A DNA stretch of 49,027 nt, taken from Acidimicrobiia bacterium. GTDB lineage: Bacteria; Actinomycetota; Acidimicrobiia; Acidimicrobiales; Poriferisodalaceae. Shown here piece by piece: positions 29,714 through 37,809 of the stretch. The notes under the pieces were generated by a model. The model had not been told where the DNA came from. It saw only the letters and a program-made list of their open reading frames with translations, and ran no database searches. The stretch lies in assembly GCA_022827265.1 (NCBI GenBank), contig JAJDTF010000045.1:1-49027 (forward strand). Direction: 5' to 3'. The first letter of the stretch is position 1. Every line of letters begins with the position of its first letter. Made by a program: the position numbers and the translations under genes.

Positions 29714-29769
29714 GTCCGCCCGGTCCCGGCAGACTCCGGCGATCTCAATTACTTCGAGGAGCGATAGCG

Positions 29770-30807
29770 ATGCCCGCCACGATCTACTACGAGGAAGACG
29801 CCGACCTCGGCCAGCTGTCTGGCCGCACGGTGGCGGTGATGGGCTACGGCTCCCAGGGCCACGCTCACGCCCTGAACTTGCGCGACAGCGGTGTGGATGT
29901 CGTGGTGGGGCTGCGGGAAGGCTCGTCGTCTCGTGCCAAGGCCGAGGCCGAGGGCCTGCGAGTCGCCGATGTTGCAGGCGCCGCCGCCGAGGCCGACATC
30001 ATCATGATGGCGCTGCCCGATACCGACCAGGCCGCCATCTACGAGGATTCGATCGCGCCGAACCTGCAGCCGGGCAATGCGGTCGCCTTCTCGCATGGCT
30101 TCAACATCCACTTCGGCCAGATCAGCCCGCCTGATGACGTGGACGTGTGGATGATCGCCCCCAAGGGACCGGGCCACAACGTCCGGCGCACCTACGTGGA
30201 AGGCGGCGGCGTTCCGGCGCTCGTGGCGATTCACCAGGACGCCAGCGGGCGTGCGCTGGCCGACGCGCTGGCGTACGCCAAGGGAATCGGCGGCACGCGG
30301 GGCGGCGTGCTGACGACCACGTTCGCCGAGGAGACCGAGACCGACCTGTTCGGCGAGCAGGTGGTGCTCTGCGGCGGCCTCACCGAGCTGATCCGGGCCG
30401 GCTACGAGACGCTGGTGGAGGCCGGCTACCAGCCCGAGTCGGCCTACTTCGAGACGCTGCACGAGGTGAAGCTGATCGTCGACTTCATCTACGAGGCCGG
30501 CATCTCGGGCATGCGCTACTCCATCTCGACCACAGCCGAGTACGGCGACATGACTCGTGGCGCGCGCATCATCACCGACGAGACACGAGCGGAGATGAAG
30601 CGCATCCTGGCGGAGATCCAGGACGGCAGCTTCGCCCGGGAATGGATCGACGAGAACCGCAACGGGCTGCCCAACTACCGCCGGATGGTCGACGAGGGCA
30701 AGCAGCACCCCATCGAGCAGGTCGGTGCGGAGTTGCGGGCGATGATGCCCTGGATCACCGCCGGCCGCCAGGACGTCACCGCAGCCTCAGGCGGCGCCGT
30801 TTCCTGA
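29770..30807 (+). CDS. ilvC: Ketol-acid reductoisomerase, class I
   Basis: IlvC isomerises and reduces acetolactate or acetohydroxybutyrate using NADPH. ATG 29770 follows GAGGAG with good spacing and gives 345 residues. The nucleotide-binding motif is [21 protein letters not shown], with the [13 protein letters not shown] loop behind it. [20 protein letters not shown] and the metal-binding acidic [17 protein letters not shown] and [15 protein letters not shown] complete the fold. It is a short, class I enzyme. It is the last gene of the attenuated ilvBNC operon, 56 bases after ilvN. Confidence 0.96.
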   Translation: MPATIYYEEDADLGQLSGRTVAVMGYGSQGHAHALNLRDSGVDVVVGLREGSSSRAKAEAEGLRVADVAGAAAEADIIMMALPDTDQAAIYEDSIAPNLQPGNAVAFSHGFNIHFGQISPPDDVDVWMIAPKGPGHNVRRTYVEGGGVPALVAIHQDASGRALADALAYAKGIGGTRGGVLTTTFAEETETDLFGEQVVLCGGLTELIRAGYETLVEAGYQPESAYFETLHEVKLIVDFIYEAGISGMRYSISTTAEYGDMTRGARIITDETRAEMKRILAEIQDGSFAREWIDENRNGLPNYRRMVDEGKQHPIEQVGAELRAMMPWITAGRQDVTAASGGAVS

Positions 30808-30848
30808 ACCTTTGGGCGCTCCGCATCGGGCAGCGCGCCCTGTTCAGG
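30803..30848 (+). terminator. Long hairpin at the end of ilvBNC
   Basis: CCTGAAC (30803-30809) pairs with GTTCAGG (30842-30848). Inside it, GGGCGC (30814-30819) pairs with GCGCCC (30835-30840). The structure includes the ilvC stop codon and is a plausible end-of-operon terminator. It has no U-tract, which is common in GC-rich Actinomycetota. Confidence 0.45.
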
Positions 30849-30886
30849 GCTCCTGCGATGTCGCGAAGCGGTGGCAGAATCGGGGC

Positions 30887-31510
30887 GTGGTCGAGGTTGT
30901 CGTGACGCCGGTGCGGGTGCCCACTGCGGGTGACCTGCTCGTGGCGACGCCACGCTTGGTGGATCCCAATTTCGATCGCACCGTTGTGTTCGTGATCGAA
31001 CACCAGGAAGCGGGCACGCTGGGCGTGGTCATCAACCGCGTGTCGGACATCTCATGCGCCGCCGCGGTGCCGCGCTGGGCATCACGCTTCGCGGAGGAAG
31101 CGGCCGTCGGGCTCGGCGGACCGGTCGAGCCGCAGGGTCTGCTGGCGCTCGGTGCCACGACCCACCCGGTGGCCGGCGCATCACTGTCGCCCCAAGGCTC
31201 CGGCGCCGAGTCGTCCGAGCCCGGCGGCGTGTGGCGCACAGTCAACGGGACGGTCGGGTTGGTCGACCTCACCGCCGACCCAGACGAACTCGATGCCGCA
31301 GTCGTGGCCGTCCGGATCTTCGGCGGGCACGCGGGGTGGGGACCGGGTCAGTTGCGAGGCGAGATGCAGTCGGGCTGCTGGTGGGTGTTCGACTCGATGC
31401 CCGGTGATCTGACTGCGGATGCCACCACGCTCTGGTACGACGTGCTGGCGCGCCAGTCACCGCCCGCCCGGCTGCTGGCCCACTATCCCGACGACCCGGC
31501 GCAGAATTGA
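30887..31510 (+). CDS. YqgE/AlgH family protein (DUF179)
   Basis: The 207-residue protein from GTG 30887 has the DUF179 pattern: GDLLVATPRLVDPNFDRTVVFVIEHQEAGTLGVVINR at the N-terminus, then LGGPVEPQGLLALG, then VRIFGGHAGWGPGQLRGEMQSGCWW near the end. AlgH/YqgE proteins have been linked to alginate regulation in Pseudomonas, but the molecular function is unknown. The longer frame from 30812 overlaps the ilvC terminator and is unlikely. It is on the same strand as ilvC but separated by a hairpin. Confidence 0.88.
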   Translation: MVEVVVTPVRVPTAGDLLVATPRLVDPNFDRTVVFVIEHQEAGTLGVVINRVSDISCAAAVPRWASRFAEEAAVGLGGPVEPQGLLALGATTHPVAGASLSPQGSGAESSEPGGVWRTVNGTVGLVDLTADPDELDAAVVAVRIFGGHAGWGPGQLRGEMQSGCWWVFDSMPGDLTADATTLWYDVLARQSPPARLLAHYPDDPAQN

Positions 31511-31628
31511 CGCTCTGGCTCGCTTCGTGCTGCGAGCGCCCACAGATGTGCGCCGGGGACCCCGGTCAACAGCGCGCTAGGTTCGCGCTCGAATCTGTCG
31601 ACCGCATCCACGACGGCGGAGGCCATTG

Positions 31629-32144
31629 ATGAGCGACTACGGCGAGCCCCCATCCCACGATGGCAATCGACGAACTGGCTGGGCTGAACTCGGAACTGGC
31701 GAGACCGTTGAGTTGGCCCGAATCGGTGCTCGATTCGGCGCTCGCGTGCTCGACGCGATCATCGTGGCGGTGGTTTTCTTCGTCCTGATCTTGGTGTTCG
31801 CCGCAGGGTCGAGTTCCAGCGACGCGGCTGACTTCTCAGGATTCGATGTGACGGGCATCCTTCTCGGCCTCGTTATCGGTATCGGCTACGAAGTGGTGCA
31901 GATCGCGCTGTGGGGCCGGACCTTGGGCAAGCGGATCATCGGCATCAGAGTGATCCACGCGGCTCATGGCGGCCTGCCCGGGTGGGGCAAGGCATTCGGC
32001 CGATGGGCCATTCCCGGACTGATCGCGCTCATCCCCCTGGTGGGCTGGCTCCTGTCGATCCTCTGCTACGTCAGTGCCACGTGGGATCGCGTCTACCAAG
32101 GCTGGCACGACAAGGCCGCAGGCACCCTCGTCGTACGCAACTGA
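31629..32144 (+). CDS. RDD family membrane protein
   Basis: The 171-residue protein has a ~30-residue polar N-terminus and then the RDD motif region ARIGARFGARVLDAIIVAVVFFVLIL. Further helices are at about 80-100 and 130-150. The family Q..LWGRTLGKRIIGIRVIHAAHG and QGWHDKAAGTLVV are diagnostic. RDD proteins are small integral membrane proteins, and some are implicated in ion/proton exchange. No specific role can be given here. It converges on serC with about 37 bases between. Confidence 0.85.
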   Translation: MSDYGEPPSHDGNRRTGWAELGTGETVELARIGARFGARVLDAIIVAVVFFVLILVFAAGSSSSDAADFSGFDVTGILLGLVIGIGYEVVQIALWGRTLGKRIIGIRVIHAAHGGLPGWGKAFGRWAIPGLIALIPLVGWLLSILCYVSATWDRVYQGWHDKAAGTLVVRN

Positions 32145-32181
32145 GCAAGCCGTCCATCCGGCTGAATTGGCGGCTGATGCG

Positions 32182-33330
32182 TTACAGCCGCTCGACGATG
32201 TAGTCGATGCATGCAGTCAGCGCCTCGGCGTCGGCCGGATCGATCGCAGGGAAGGCGGCGATGCGCAGCTGGTTGCGGCCCAGCTTGCGGTAGCCCTCCG
32301 TGTCGACGATGTCGTTGGCCCGCAGTGCCGCCGCGATGTCGTCCGCACTGACGCATTCGAAGTCGATGGTGCACACGACGGGGGAACGCATGGCCTCGTC
32401 CGCAACGAACGGCGAGGCGAAGTCACGAGCTGCTGCCCAGTCGTAAACGGCACCGCTGGAGGCCGCCGAACGCGAGGCGGCCCAGGCGAGCCCGCCGCCG
32501 TCGAGCATCCACTCGGCGGTCTCGAGCGTCAGCAGGATCGTGGCCAGCGCCGGCGTGTTGTATGTCTGATCTTGGCGTGAGTTGCGGGCGGCGATCGCCA
32601 GGTCGAGCGTGGCGGGCTTGTAGCGGCCTACGGCGTCGATCCGCTCGATCCGCTCGAGAGCAACTGGCGAGCACAGCGCGATGAACAGGCCGCCATCGGC
32701 CGCAAACGCCTTCTGCGGGGCGAAATAGTAGCAGTCGACATCTCGGGGATTCCACGTCATCGCTCCTGCCGCCGAGGTGGCGTCGACCATGACGAGTGCC
32801 GGCGCGGCGCCTTGCCGGCACCGGTCCAGTTGCGACTGCGTCAGCGGCATCGTCACGCCGGTCGACGTCTCGTTGTGCGTCAGCGCGTACACGTCGATCT
32901 CCGCGGGGTCGGCCGCCTCGGGCACGGGGTGGCTGCCGTAGGGCGCTGTGATGACCACCGGGTCGTCGAGGTGCGGTGCGGCAGCAGTCACGGCCGAGAA
33001 CTTCTCGGAGAACTCGCCGAAGGTCAGGTGCTGAGCTCGTCGTTCGATCAGCGAGAAAGCCGCCGCGTCCCAGAAGCCGGTGCTGCCGCCGTTGCCCAGC
33101 ACCACCTCCCAGCCGTCGCTGAGTCCGAACAGCTCAGTCATCGCTGCGCGCAGCCGGCCCACCACAGATCGCACGCCGGTGCGACGATGCGACGTACCCA
33201 TGTAGTCGAGCGCACGAGCCTCAAGCGCCTTGACGGCCTCGGGTCGAACCTTGGACGGGCCGGAGCCAAAACGCCCGTCGGCAGGCCGCAGTTCTGCGGG
33301 AATCGAAATCGATGAGGGAGTGACAGCCAT
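32182..33330 (-). CDS. serC: Phosphoserine aminotransferase, actinobacterial type
   Basis: SerC converts 3-phosphohydroxypyruvate and glutamate to phosphoserine. The 382 residues begin with a short lead into LRPADGRFGSGPSKVRPEAVKAL, typical of the mycobacterial-type enzyme. The protein continues with MGTSHRRTGVRSVVGRL, LGNGGSTGFWDAA, and the PLP lysine in FAPQKAFAADGG. It is divergent from the aminotransferase gene across a 238-base gap that carries a dispersed repeat. Together with serA nearby it provides serine biosynthesis. Confidence 0.93.
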   Translation of the reverse strand: MAVTPSSISIPAELRPADGRFGSGPSKVRPEAVKALEARALDYMGTSHRRTGVRSVVGRLRAAMTELFGLSDGWEVVLGNGGSTGFWDAAAFSLIERRAQHLTFGEFSEKFSAVTAAAPHLDDPVVITAPYGSHPVPEAADPAEIDVYALTHNETSTGVTMPLTQSQLDRCRQGAAPALVMVDATSAAGAMTWNPRDVDCYYFAPQKAFAADGGLFIALCSPVALERIERIDAVGRYKPATLDLAIAARNSRQDQTYNTPALATILLTLETAEWMLDGGGLAWAASRSAASSGAVYDWAAARDFASPFVADEAMRSPVVCTIDFECVSADDIAAALRANDIVDTEGYRKLGRNQLRIAAFPAIDPADAEALTACIDYIVERL

Positions 33331-33383
33331 TGGCTGCCACTATTGCGCCCGGCTGTGCTGCCGACAACCACATTTTCGCTACG

Positions 33384-33480
33384 GAGGCTGAGCCGACAGG
33401 CGAAGCCGTGGCCCGAGCGGCCCGTGAGCCCAATCACATGAGAATGGGGAACAAGAGCGGGAAGCAACAAGTGGGACAAC
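33384..33480 (+). repeat. Dispersed repeat, copy B (upstream of aminotransferase)
   Basis: The 46-base core 33384-33429 matches 19008-19053 with two substitutions. The tail from about 33450 (AACAAGAGCGGGAAGCAACA) resembles the tail of copy A, after a longer spacer. It lies between the divergent serC and aminotransferase genes, about 90-185 bases before the latter's ATG. No transposase or coding function is attached. Confidence 0.7.
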
Positions 33481-33568
33481 GACGAGTGACTCCGCGCCTG
33501 ATGCGGCCGCTGGGCGGCGAGACTGTCGGGCGTTCGCGGCAGCATGTCGAGTGGACGGGAGACGCTCA

Positions 33569-34765
33569 ATGAGCAATCGAGTATCGACAGCGTTGGCGGG
33601 CATCGCCCCGTCGGCAACCCTGGCGGTGGATGCCAAGGCCAAGGCGCTGCGGGCGGCGGGGGAGAACGTGATCGGCTTCGGCGCCGGCGAGCCCGACTTC
33701 CCGACGCCTGAGCACATCGTCGGCGCAGCGGTAGCCGCGTGCCGCGACGCTGCCAATCACCGCTATTCGCCCGCCGGGGGGCAGCCCGCGCTCAAGGCCG
33801 CCCTGGCAGCCAAGACCAAGCGCGACAGCGGTCTCGACTGGGAGGCCGGCCAATTCCTGGTCACCAACGGCGGCAAGCAGGCCGTCTACAACACGATGGC
33901 TGCGCTGGTGGACCCCGGCGACGAAGTGCTGCTGCCTGCGCCCTACTGGACGACGTATCCCGAAGCGATCCGGGTGTTCGGCGGCGTGCCGACCGAAGTG
34001 TTCGCCGGCATTGAGTCGGGATTCCGCGTCAGCGTCGAACAGCTCGAAGCGGCACGCACCGACCGCACCAAGGCCCTGCTGTTCGTGTCGCCGTCGAATC
34101 CGACCGGAGCCATCTACACGCACGACGAGATCGTGGCGATCGGCCAGTGGGCGCTTGAGCACGGCCTGTGGGTGATCACCGACGAGATCTACGAGCACCT
34201 GACGTACGGCGACGCCGAGCACCACTCGCTCCCCGTGCTGGTGCCCGAGATCGCCGACCGCTGCGTGGTGCTGAACGGCGTGGCCAAGACCTACGCCATG
34301 ACCGGCTGGCGGGTCGGCTGGATGGCCGGGCCGTCAGACGTGATCGCGGCGGCGACCAACCTGCAGAGCCACGCCACTTCCAACGTCTGCAACGTGGCCC
34401 AGGCGGCGGCGCTCGCTGCCGTGTCGGGCAACCTCGAGGCAGTCGCGATGATGCGCGCCGCCTTCGACGTGCGGCGCCAGCGCATTACCGAGATGCTCAA
34501 CTCGATTGACGGTGTGGACTGTCCCGAGCCCGAAGGCGCGTTCTACGCATTCCCGAACATGGAAGGACTGCTGGGGCGCAGCTACGGCGGCACGGATGTC
34601 ACGACCACGCTGGAGTTGGCCGCGGCCGTGCTCGAGCACGCCAAGGTGGCTTTCGTGCCCGGCGAGGCCTTCGGCGCCCCCGGCTACGCGCGCTTCTCGT
34701 TCGCTCTCGGGCTCGACGATCTGGCTGAAGGCATCAGCCGCATCGCAGACTTGGTCGCGCCATGA
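33569..34765 (+). CDS. Aspartate-type aminotransferase, class I PLP
   Basis: The 398-residue fold-type I aminotransferase (ATG 33569, GGGAG upstream) is of the AspC/AAT-1beta subgroup: [15 protein letters not shown], then [17 protein letters not shown], then [35 protein letters not shown]. The PLP lysine is in [16 protein letters not shown], and the C-terminal arginine is in GYARFSFA. Aspartate and/or prephenate are likely amino donors or acceptors. It lies just upstream of serA, with a small ORF overlapping its stop. Confidence 0.9.
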   Translation: MSNRVSTALAGIAPSATLAVDAKAKALRAAGENVIGFGAGEPDFPTPEHIVGAAVAACRDAANHRYSPAGGQPALKAALAAKTKRDSGLDWEAGQFLVTNGGKQAVYNTMAALVDPGDEVLLPAPYWTTYPEAIRVFGGVPTEVFAGIESGFRVSVEQLEAARTDRTKALLFVSPSNPTGAIYTHDEIVAIGQWALEHGLWVITDEIYEHLTYGDAEHHSLPVLVPEIADRCVVLNGVAKTYAMTGWRVGWMAGPSDVIAAATNLQSHATSNVCNVAQAAALAAVSGNLEAVAMMRAAFDVRRQRITEMLNSIDGVDCPEPEGAFYAFPNMEGLLGRSYGGTDVTTTLELAAAVLEHAKVAFVPGEAFGAPGYARFSFALGLDDLAEGISRIADLVAP

Positions 34766-34851
34766 ACGTCGCGACCGACCGCCGGACTCATCTCACCTCC
34801 TTGTGTTGGAACTCCGGCGCGTGCGGCGGCATCTGGCAGGCCAAGAGCTAG
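34762..34851 (+). CDS. Small ORF between aminotransferase and serA, possible leader peptide
   Basis: A 29-residue frame starts at an ATG overlapping the aminotransferase stop (ATGA) and ends 11 bases before the serA ATG. Its C-terminal half reads [18 protein letters not shown]. It is rich in Ser, Cys, Gly and Trp, all products downstream of serine, which would suit a translational sensor for serA. No terminator hairpin is evident between it and serA, so coupling through translation is the likelier mechanism if it is real. Confidence 0.35.
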   Translation: MNVATDRRTHLTSLCWNSGACGGIWQAKS

Positions 34852-34862
34852 GGGCGACTCAG

Positions 34863-35804
34863 ATGGCCCGAGTGATGGTTGCTGAAGAGCTCGCCGATGC
34901 TGGCTTGGAGCTGTTGCGCGCAGCCGGCCACGACGTCGATGTCCGTGCGGGGCTCAGCGCCGACGAGTTGCGCGAGGCCATCAAGGGAGCGGGGGCGCTA
35001 ATCGTCCGCTCGGCGACTCAGGTCGACGCTGACCTTCTCGCGGCAGGCGAAGCACTCGTCGTGGTCGGGCGTGCAGGCGTGGGGCTCGACAACATCGATG
35101 TCGCCGCGGCGACCGAGCGCGGCGTGCTCGTGTGCAATGCACCGTCCAGCAACGTCGTGTCTGCAGCGGAGATGACCGTGGCGCTCATGCTGGCGCTCGC
35201 CCGTCATGTGCCTCAAGCACACCAGGCGCTCGCCGACGGCCGCTGGGAGCGCAACCGCTGGGGCGGCATGGAGATCTACCGCAAGACGATCGGGATCGTG
35301 GGCCTCGGCCGAGTCGGCCGCCTGGTCGCGCAGCGGATCGCACCGTTCGACGTAGCACTCATCTCCTACGACCCCTATGTGAGCGCGGAATCCGGCCGAG
35401 CCGCCGATGTCGAGATGGTGGAGCTCCCCGAACTGCTGGAGCGATCGGACATCATCACGCTGCACATGCCTCGCACGCCCGAGACGGCGGGGCTGCTGGG
35501 AGCCGAGAACCTGGCCAAGTGCCGTCCGCATGCGTTGATCGTCAACACCGCGCGTGGCGGCATTCTTGACGAGGCGGCGGCTGCCGCGGCTTTGGACGCC
35601 GACCGGCTCGGCGGCATCGCAGTGGATGTCTATGAAACCGAGCCGGCAACCGAGTCGCCGCTGTTCGGGCGACCCGATGTGGTGGCCACACCGCACCTCG
35701 GCGCCAGCACCACCGAGGCCCAAGACCGCGCCGGCACCCAGATCGCCGAACAGGTCAACCTGGCACTGGCCGGCGACCCCGTGCCCTACGCCGTCAACGC
35801 CTAG
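34863..35804 (+). CDS. serA: D-3-phosphoglycerate dehydrogenase, short form
   Basis: SerA oxidises 3-phosphoglycerate, the first step of serine synthesis. ATG 34863 (AGGGG upstream) gives 313 residues. They include GRAGVGLDNIDV, the NAD-binding GIVGLGRVGRLVAQRIAPF, the catalytic NTARGGILDE and the His of TPHLGASTTEAQ. The protein stops at about the end of the catalytic and NAD domains. It lacks the ASB and ACT domains of the ~530-residue mycobacterial enzyme, so serine feedback through ACT is not expected. Another 2-hydroxyacid dehydrogenase role is possible, but the serC neighbour favours SerA. Confidence 0.85.
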   Translation: MARVMVAEELADAGLELLRAAGHDVDVRAGLSADELREAIKGAGALIVRSATQVDADLLAAGEALVVVGRAGVGLDNIDVAAATERGVLVCNAPSSNVVSAAEMTVALMLALARHVPQAHQALADGRWERNRWGGMEIYRKTIGIVGLGRVGRLVAQRIAPFDVALISYDPYVSAESGRAADVEMVELPELLERSDIITLHMPRTPETAGLLGAENLAKCRPHALIVNTARGGILDEAAAAAALDADRLGGIAVDVYETEPATESPLFGRPDVVATPHLGASTTEAQDRAGTQIAEQVNLALAGDPVPYAVNA

Positions 35805-35867
35805 CACCACCTGCCCCGTCCGCCGCGGCACGCACGGCCGACGACAGCAGTCACGGGGAGTTCAGTG

Positions 35868-36125
35868 TCAGCGCTGCTGCTTGTAACCGTCTGAGATGAC
35901 TTGGCCGAGAATCTTCTCGCCGGGCGGACTGTTGCCGGTCCCCGCGGCTGCTGTGCCTCCGGCACCTCCGCCCATGTTGGCGACATGTGTGGCGCCCTTC
36001 AGCTGCCGAGCAATTGCTTTCCGAGGATCCGGGGGCGATGACTTCGAGCTCGGGTGCGCCAAGGCGGCAAAGAAGTGGCCGAGACTCCGCAGCCGGCCGC
36101 CGATGCTCTTGGCCACTTGGCGCAC
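35868..36125 (-). CDS. Hypothetical small protein or gene fragment
   Basis: The 85-residue frame from GTG 36125 has codon use like real genes here, and reads RQVAKSIGGRLRSLGHFF, a Pro/Ser/Lys stretch, then HVANMGGGAGGTAAAGTGN and EKILGQVISDGYKQQR. The frame stays open upstream through a tandem repeat and into the amidohydrolase gene without a start, so this may be the 3' end of a decayed gene. No family is recognised. It is the only candidate in the 430-base stretch 35805-36234. Confidence 0.35.
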   Translation of the reverse strand: MRQVAKSIGGRLRSLGHFFAALAHPSSKSSPPDPRKAIARQLKGATHVANMGGGAGGTAAAGTGNSPPGEKILGQVISDGYKQQR

Positions 36126-36160
36126 CAGCCCTGCTCCCTCATCCAGCCCTGCTCCCTCAT
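36125..36160. repeat. Perfect 18-bp tandem duplication
   Basis: The unit CCAGCCCTGCTCCCTCAT occurs twice head to tail with no mismatch. It adds six codons (a repeated L-G-A-G-E block) in the open frame that runs into the hypothetical gene at 35868-36125. The perfect identity suggests a recent slippage event. Confidence 0.85.
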
Positions 36161-36234
36161 GAAGCGGGCTTCTGAGAATCGAGCCTACATCTCGTCGAAG
36201 GTTGAGAGGATTCGGTGACGTGTTCGAACCGGTT

Positions 36235-37563
36235 TCAGCACTGGGCGGCGACTGCGGCTGCGTCGGGATGGTGCAGGTATCGCTCGGGGATGTCGAACCG
36301 GAAGATGCGGGCGCTGTTGAGGCCCAGGATCTTGGCCCGCTCGCCGTCGTCGAGGTGGCTCATCGTGCGCTCAATGGCTTGGGCCGAATAGGGCCATGAG
36401 CCCTCGTGGTGCGGGAAGTCGTTCGCCCACAGGAAGTTGTCGACCAGGCCGTGCTCGCGGGCGAGGTCCAGGCCGGCGGGATCCTCCTGGAAGCTGGCGA
36501 ATCCCTGCCGCTTGAAGTACTCGCTGGGCAGCATCTCGAGCTTGGGCCGCACCCACATGTGGTGCTTGAGATACGCCTCGTCCATCGCGGTCAGCATCCA
36601 CGGCACCCAGCCGATGCCGGCCTCGATCGATCCGAACTGCAGCTTCGGGTGCCGCTCAGCGACGCCCGAGGCGCAGATGTTGACCAGCGGTTCCATGGTG
36701 GGTGCCAGCGAGTGCACGGCGTAGTTGATGACGGCGCCGCCCTGGCTGCGTGATGTGCGCGGGTCACGCCCGGTCGAGACGTGGAACGTGACGGGCAGCT
36801 CGACCTCGTCGATGCAGTCCCACAGCGGCTCCATCTCGCGCAGGTTGTAGTTGAGGTCGTCCACGTCGGGCGGGCCGAAGACCGGCTTGGCGGGCAGGCT
36901 CAGCCCTTTGAACCCAAGAGCAGCGCAGCGCTGGATCTCGGCGATGGCCTTGTCGAGCGCGGCCGGAGCGATGCAGGCCATCGGGGCAAGCCGGTCGTTG
37001 CAGTCGGCGAACTCCTCCCAGGCCCACTCGTTGTAGGCCCGGCACATGGCGTGGCTGAAGTCGGCATCGGGCGTGGCCCAGATGCTCAGCCCCTTGTTCG
37101 GGAACAGGATCTCGGCGTCGCAGCCGTCCAGCGCCAGATCGGCCAGCCGCGCCTCGGGCGTGCGCCCGGACTGGTTGCGCAGCTTCTCGTGCCCTTCGAA
37201 AGGCTTGGTCCAGTTGAGCTTGGCCGGCCGGAAGCCCTCGGCCTTCTGGAAGAACTGCTCCTCGGCACCGTCGCTGGCTTTGCCAGTGGCACCGCCGCCC
37301 TCGCCCTTGCCGTCGTCGCTCTTGGCGCCCTTGCCGTGCACGTCCATCGCCTTGGTGACGGCGATGGTCGGCAGCCGGTGGTGGTACGCCGGGTCGATGC
37401 GGTCATACAGAAACGTGTTCGGCTCCTGCACATGACCGTCCGCCGAGCACATGAAGAACTTGTCGTCGGCGTCCGGCCGTGCAGAGCGCACCCACCCCTC
37501 GTTGCCCGGCGTCTCCAGCCGCCACACGTTGTTGACATCAGGTTCAGGGATCGTGATCGCCAC
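36235..37563 (-). CDS. Amidohydrolase family protein (Amidohydro_2, ACMSD-like)
   Basis: The 442-residue TIM-barrel hydrolase has an early metal motif, SADGHVQEP. A Lys/Gly/Asp-rich low-complexity insert follows (about 75-105). Later come ARLADLALDGCDAEILFPN, CIAPAALDKAIAEIQRCAALGFKGLSLP, TFHVSTG, SIEAGIGWVPWMLTAMDEAY and NDFPHHEGSWP, the usual order in ACMSD-like decarboxylases/hydrolases. Actinobacterial genomes often carry many such paralogues, and the substrate is unknown. It ends before a poorly coding 430-base region. Confidence 0.85.
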   Translation of the reverse strand: MAITIPEPDVNNVWRLETPGNEGWVRSARPDADDKFFMCSADGHVQEPNTFLYDRIDPAYHHRLPTIAVTKAMDVHGKGAKSDDGKGEGGGATGKASDGAEEQFFQKAEGFRPAKLNWTKPFEGHEKLRNQSGRTPEARLADLALDGCDAEILFPNKGLSIWATPDADFSHAMCRAYNEWAWEEFADCNDRLAPMACIAPAALDKAIAEIQRCAALGFKGLSLPAKPVFGPPDVDDLNYNLREMEPLWDCIDEVELPVTFHVSTGRDPRTSRSQGGAVINYAVHSLAPTMEPLVNICASGVAERHPKLQFGSIEAGIGWVPWMLTAMDEAYLKHHMWVRPKLEMLPSEYFKRQGFASFQEDPAGLDLAREHGLVDNFLWANDFPHHEGSWPYSAQAIERTMSHLDDGERAKILGLNSARIFRFDIPERYLHHPDAAAVAAQC

Positions 37564-37716
37564 GTCGGCACTCCAGGTTCAGAACTCAGGACCAGGGTCT
37601 CGGTGCAGTCGGCTGCCCGCCCGATGAGTCTCGCACGCAACCGCCCCCGGCGACCCGAGCACCCATGCCAGTGGCGCACTCAGTCTCGGCGGACTGCGCC
37701 GCAGCGACAGTTGCGT

Positions 37717-37785
37717 ATGCGCAAAAGACGCATCACGAGATGCGCAATACATACATCAAAACATGCGCAATAAGGACATTCGTGC
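37717..37785. repeat. Three 23-bp repeats upstream of the DUF4143 ATPase (operator/iteron-like)
   Basis: ATGCGCAA occurs at 37717, 37740 and 37763, exactly 23 bp apart. Copies 2 and 3 extend to ATGCGCAATA. Copy 1 also contains CGCATC, which is inverted against GATGCG overlapping copy 2. The array ends 25 bases before the ATPase ATG and overlaps the likely promoter (TAGTCT at 37798-37803 would place transcription start at the ATG). It looks like a binding array for a multimeric regulator. Confidence 0.65.
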
Positions 37786-37809
37786 TTCAGCCGGCGCTAG
37801 TCTGCGTCT

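Noticed and set aside
30812-30886. N-terminal extension of the YqgE/AlgH gene
   Set aside because: It overlaps the hairpin after ilvC and is not part of the conserved family; GTG 30887 fits better.
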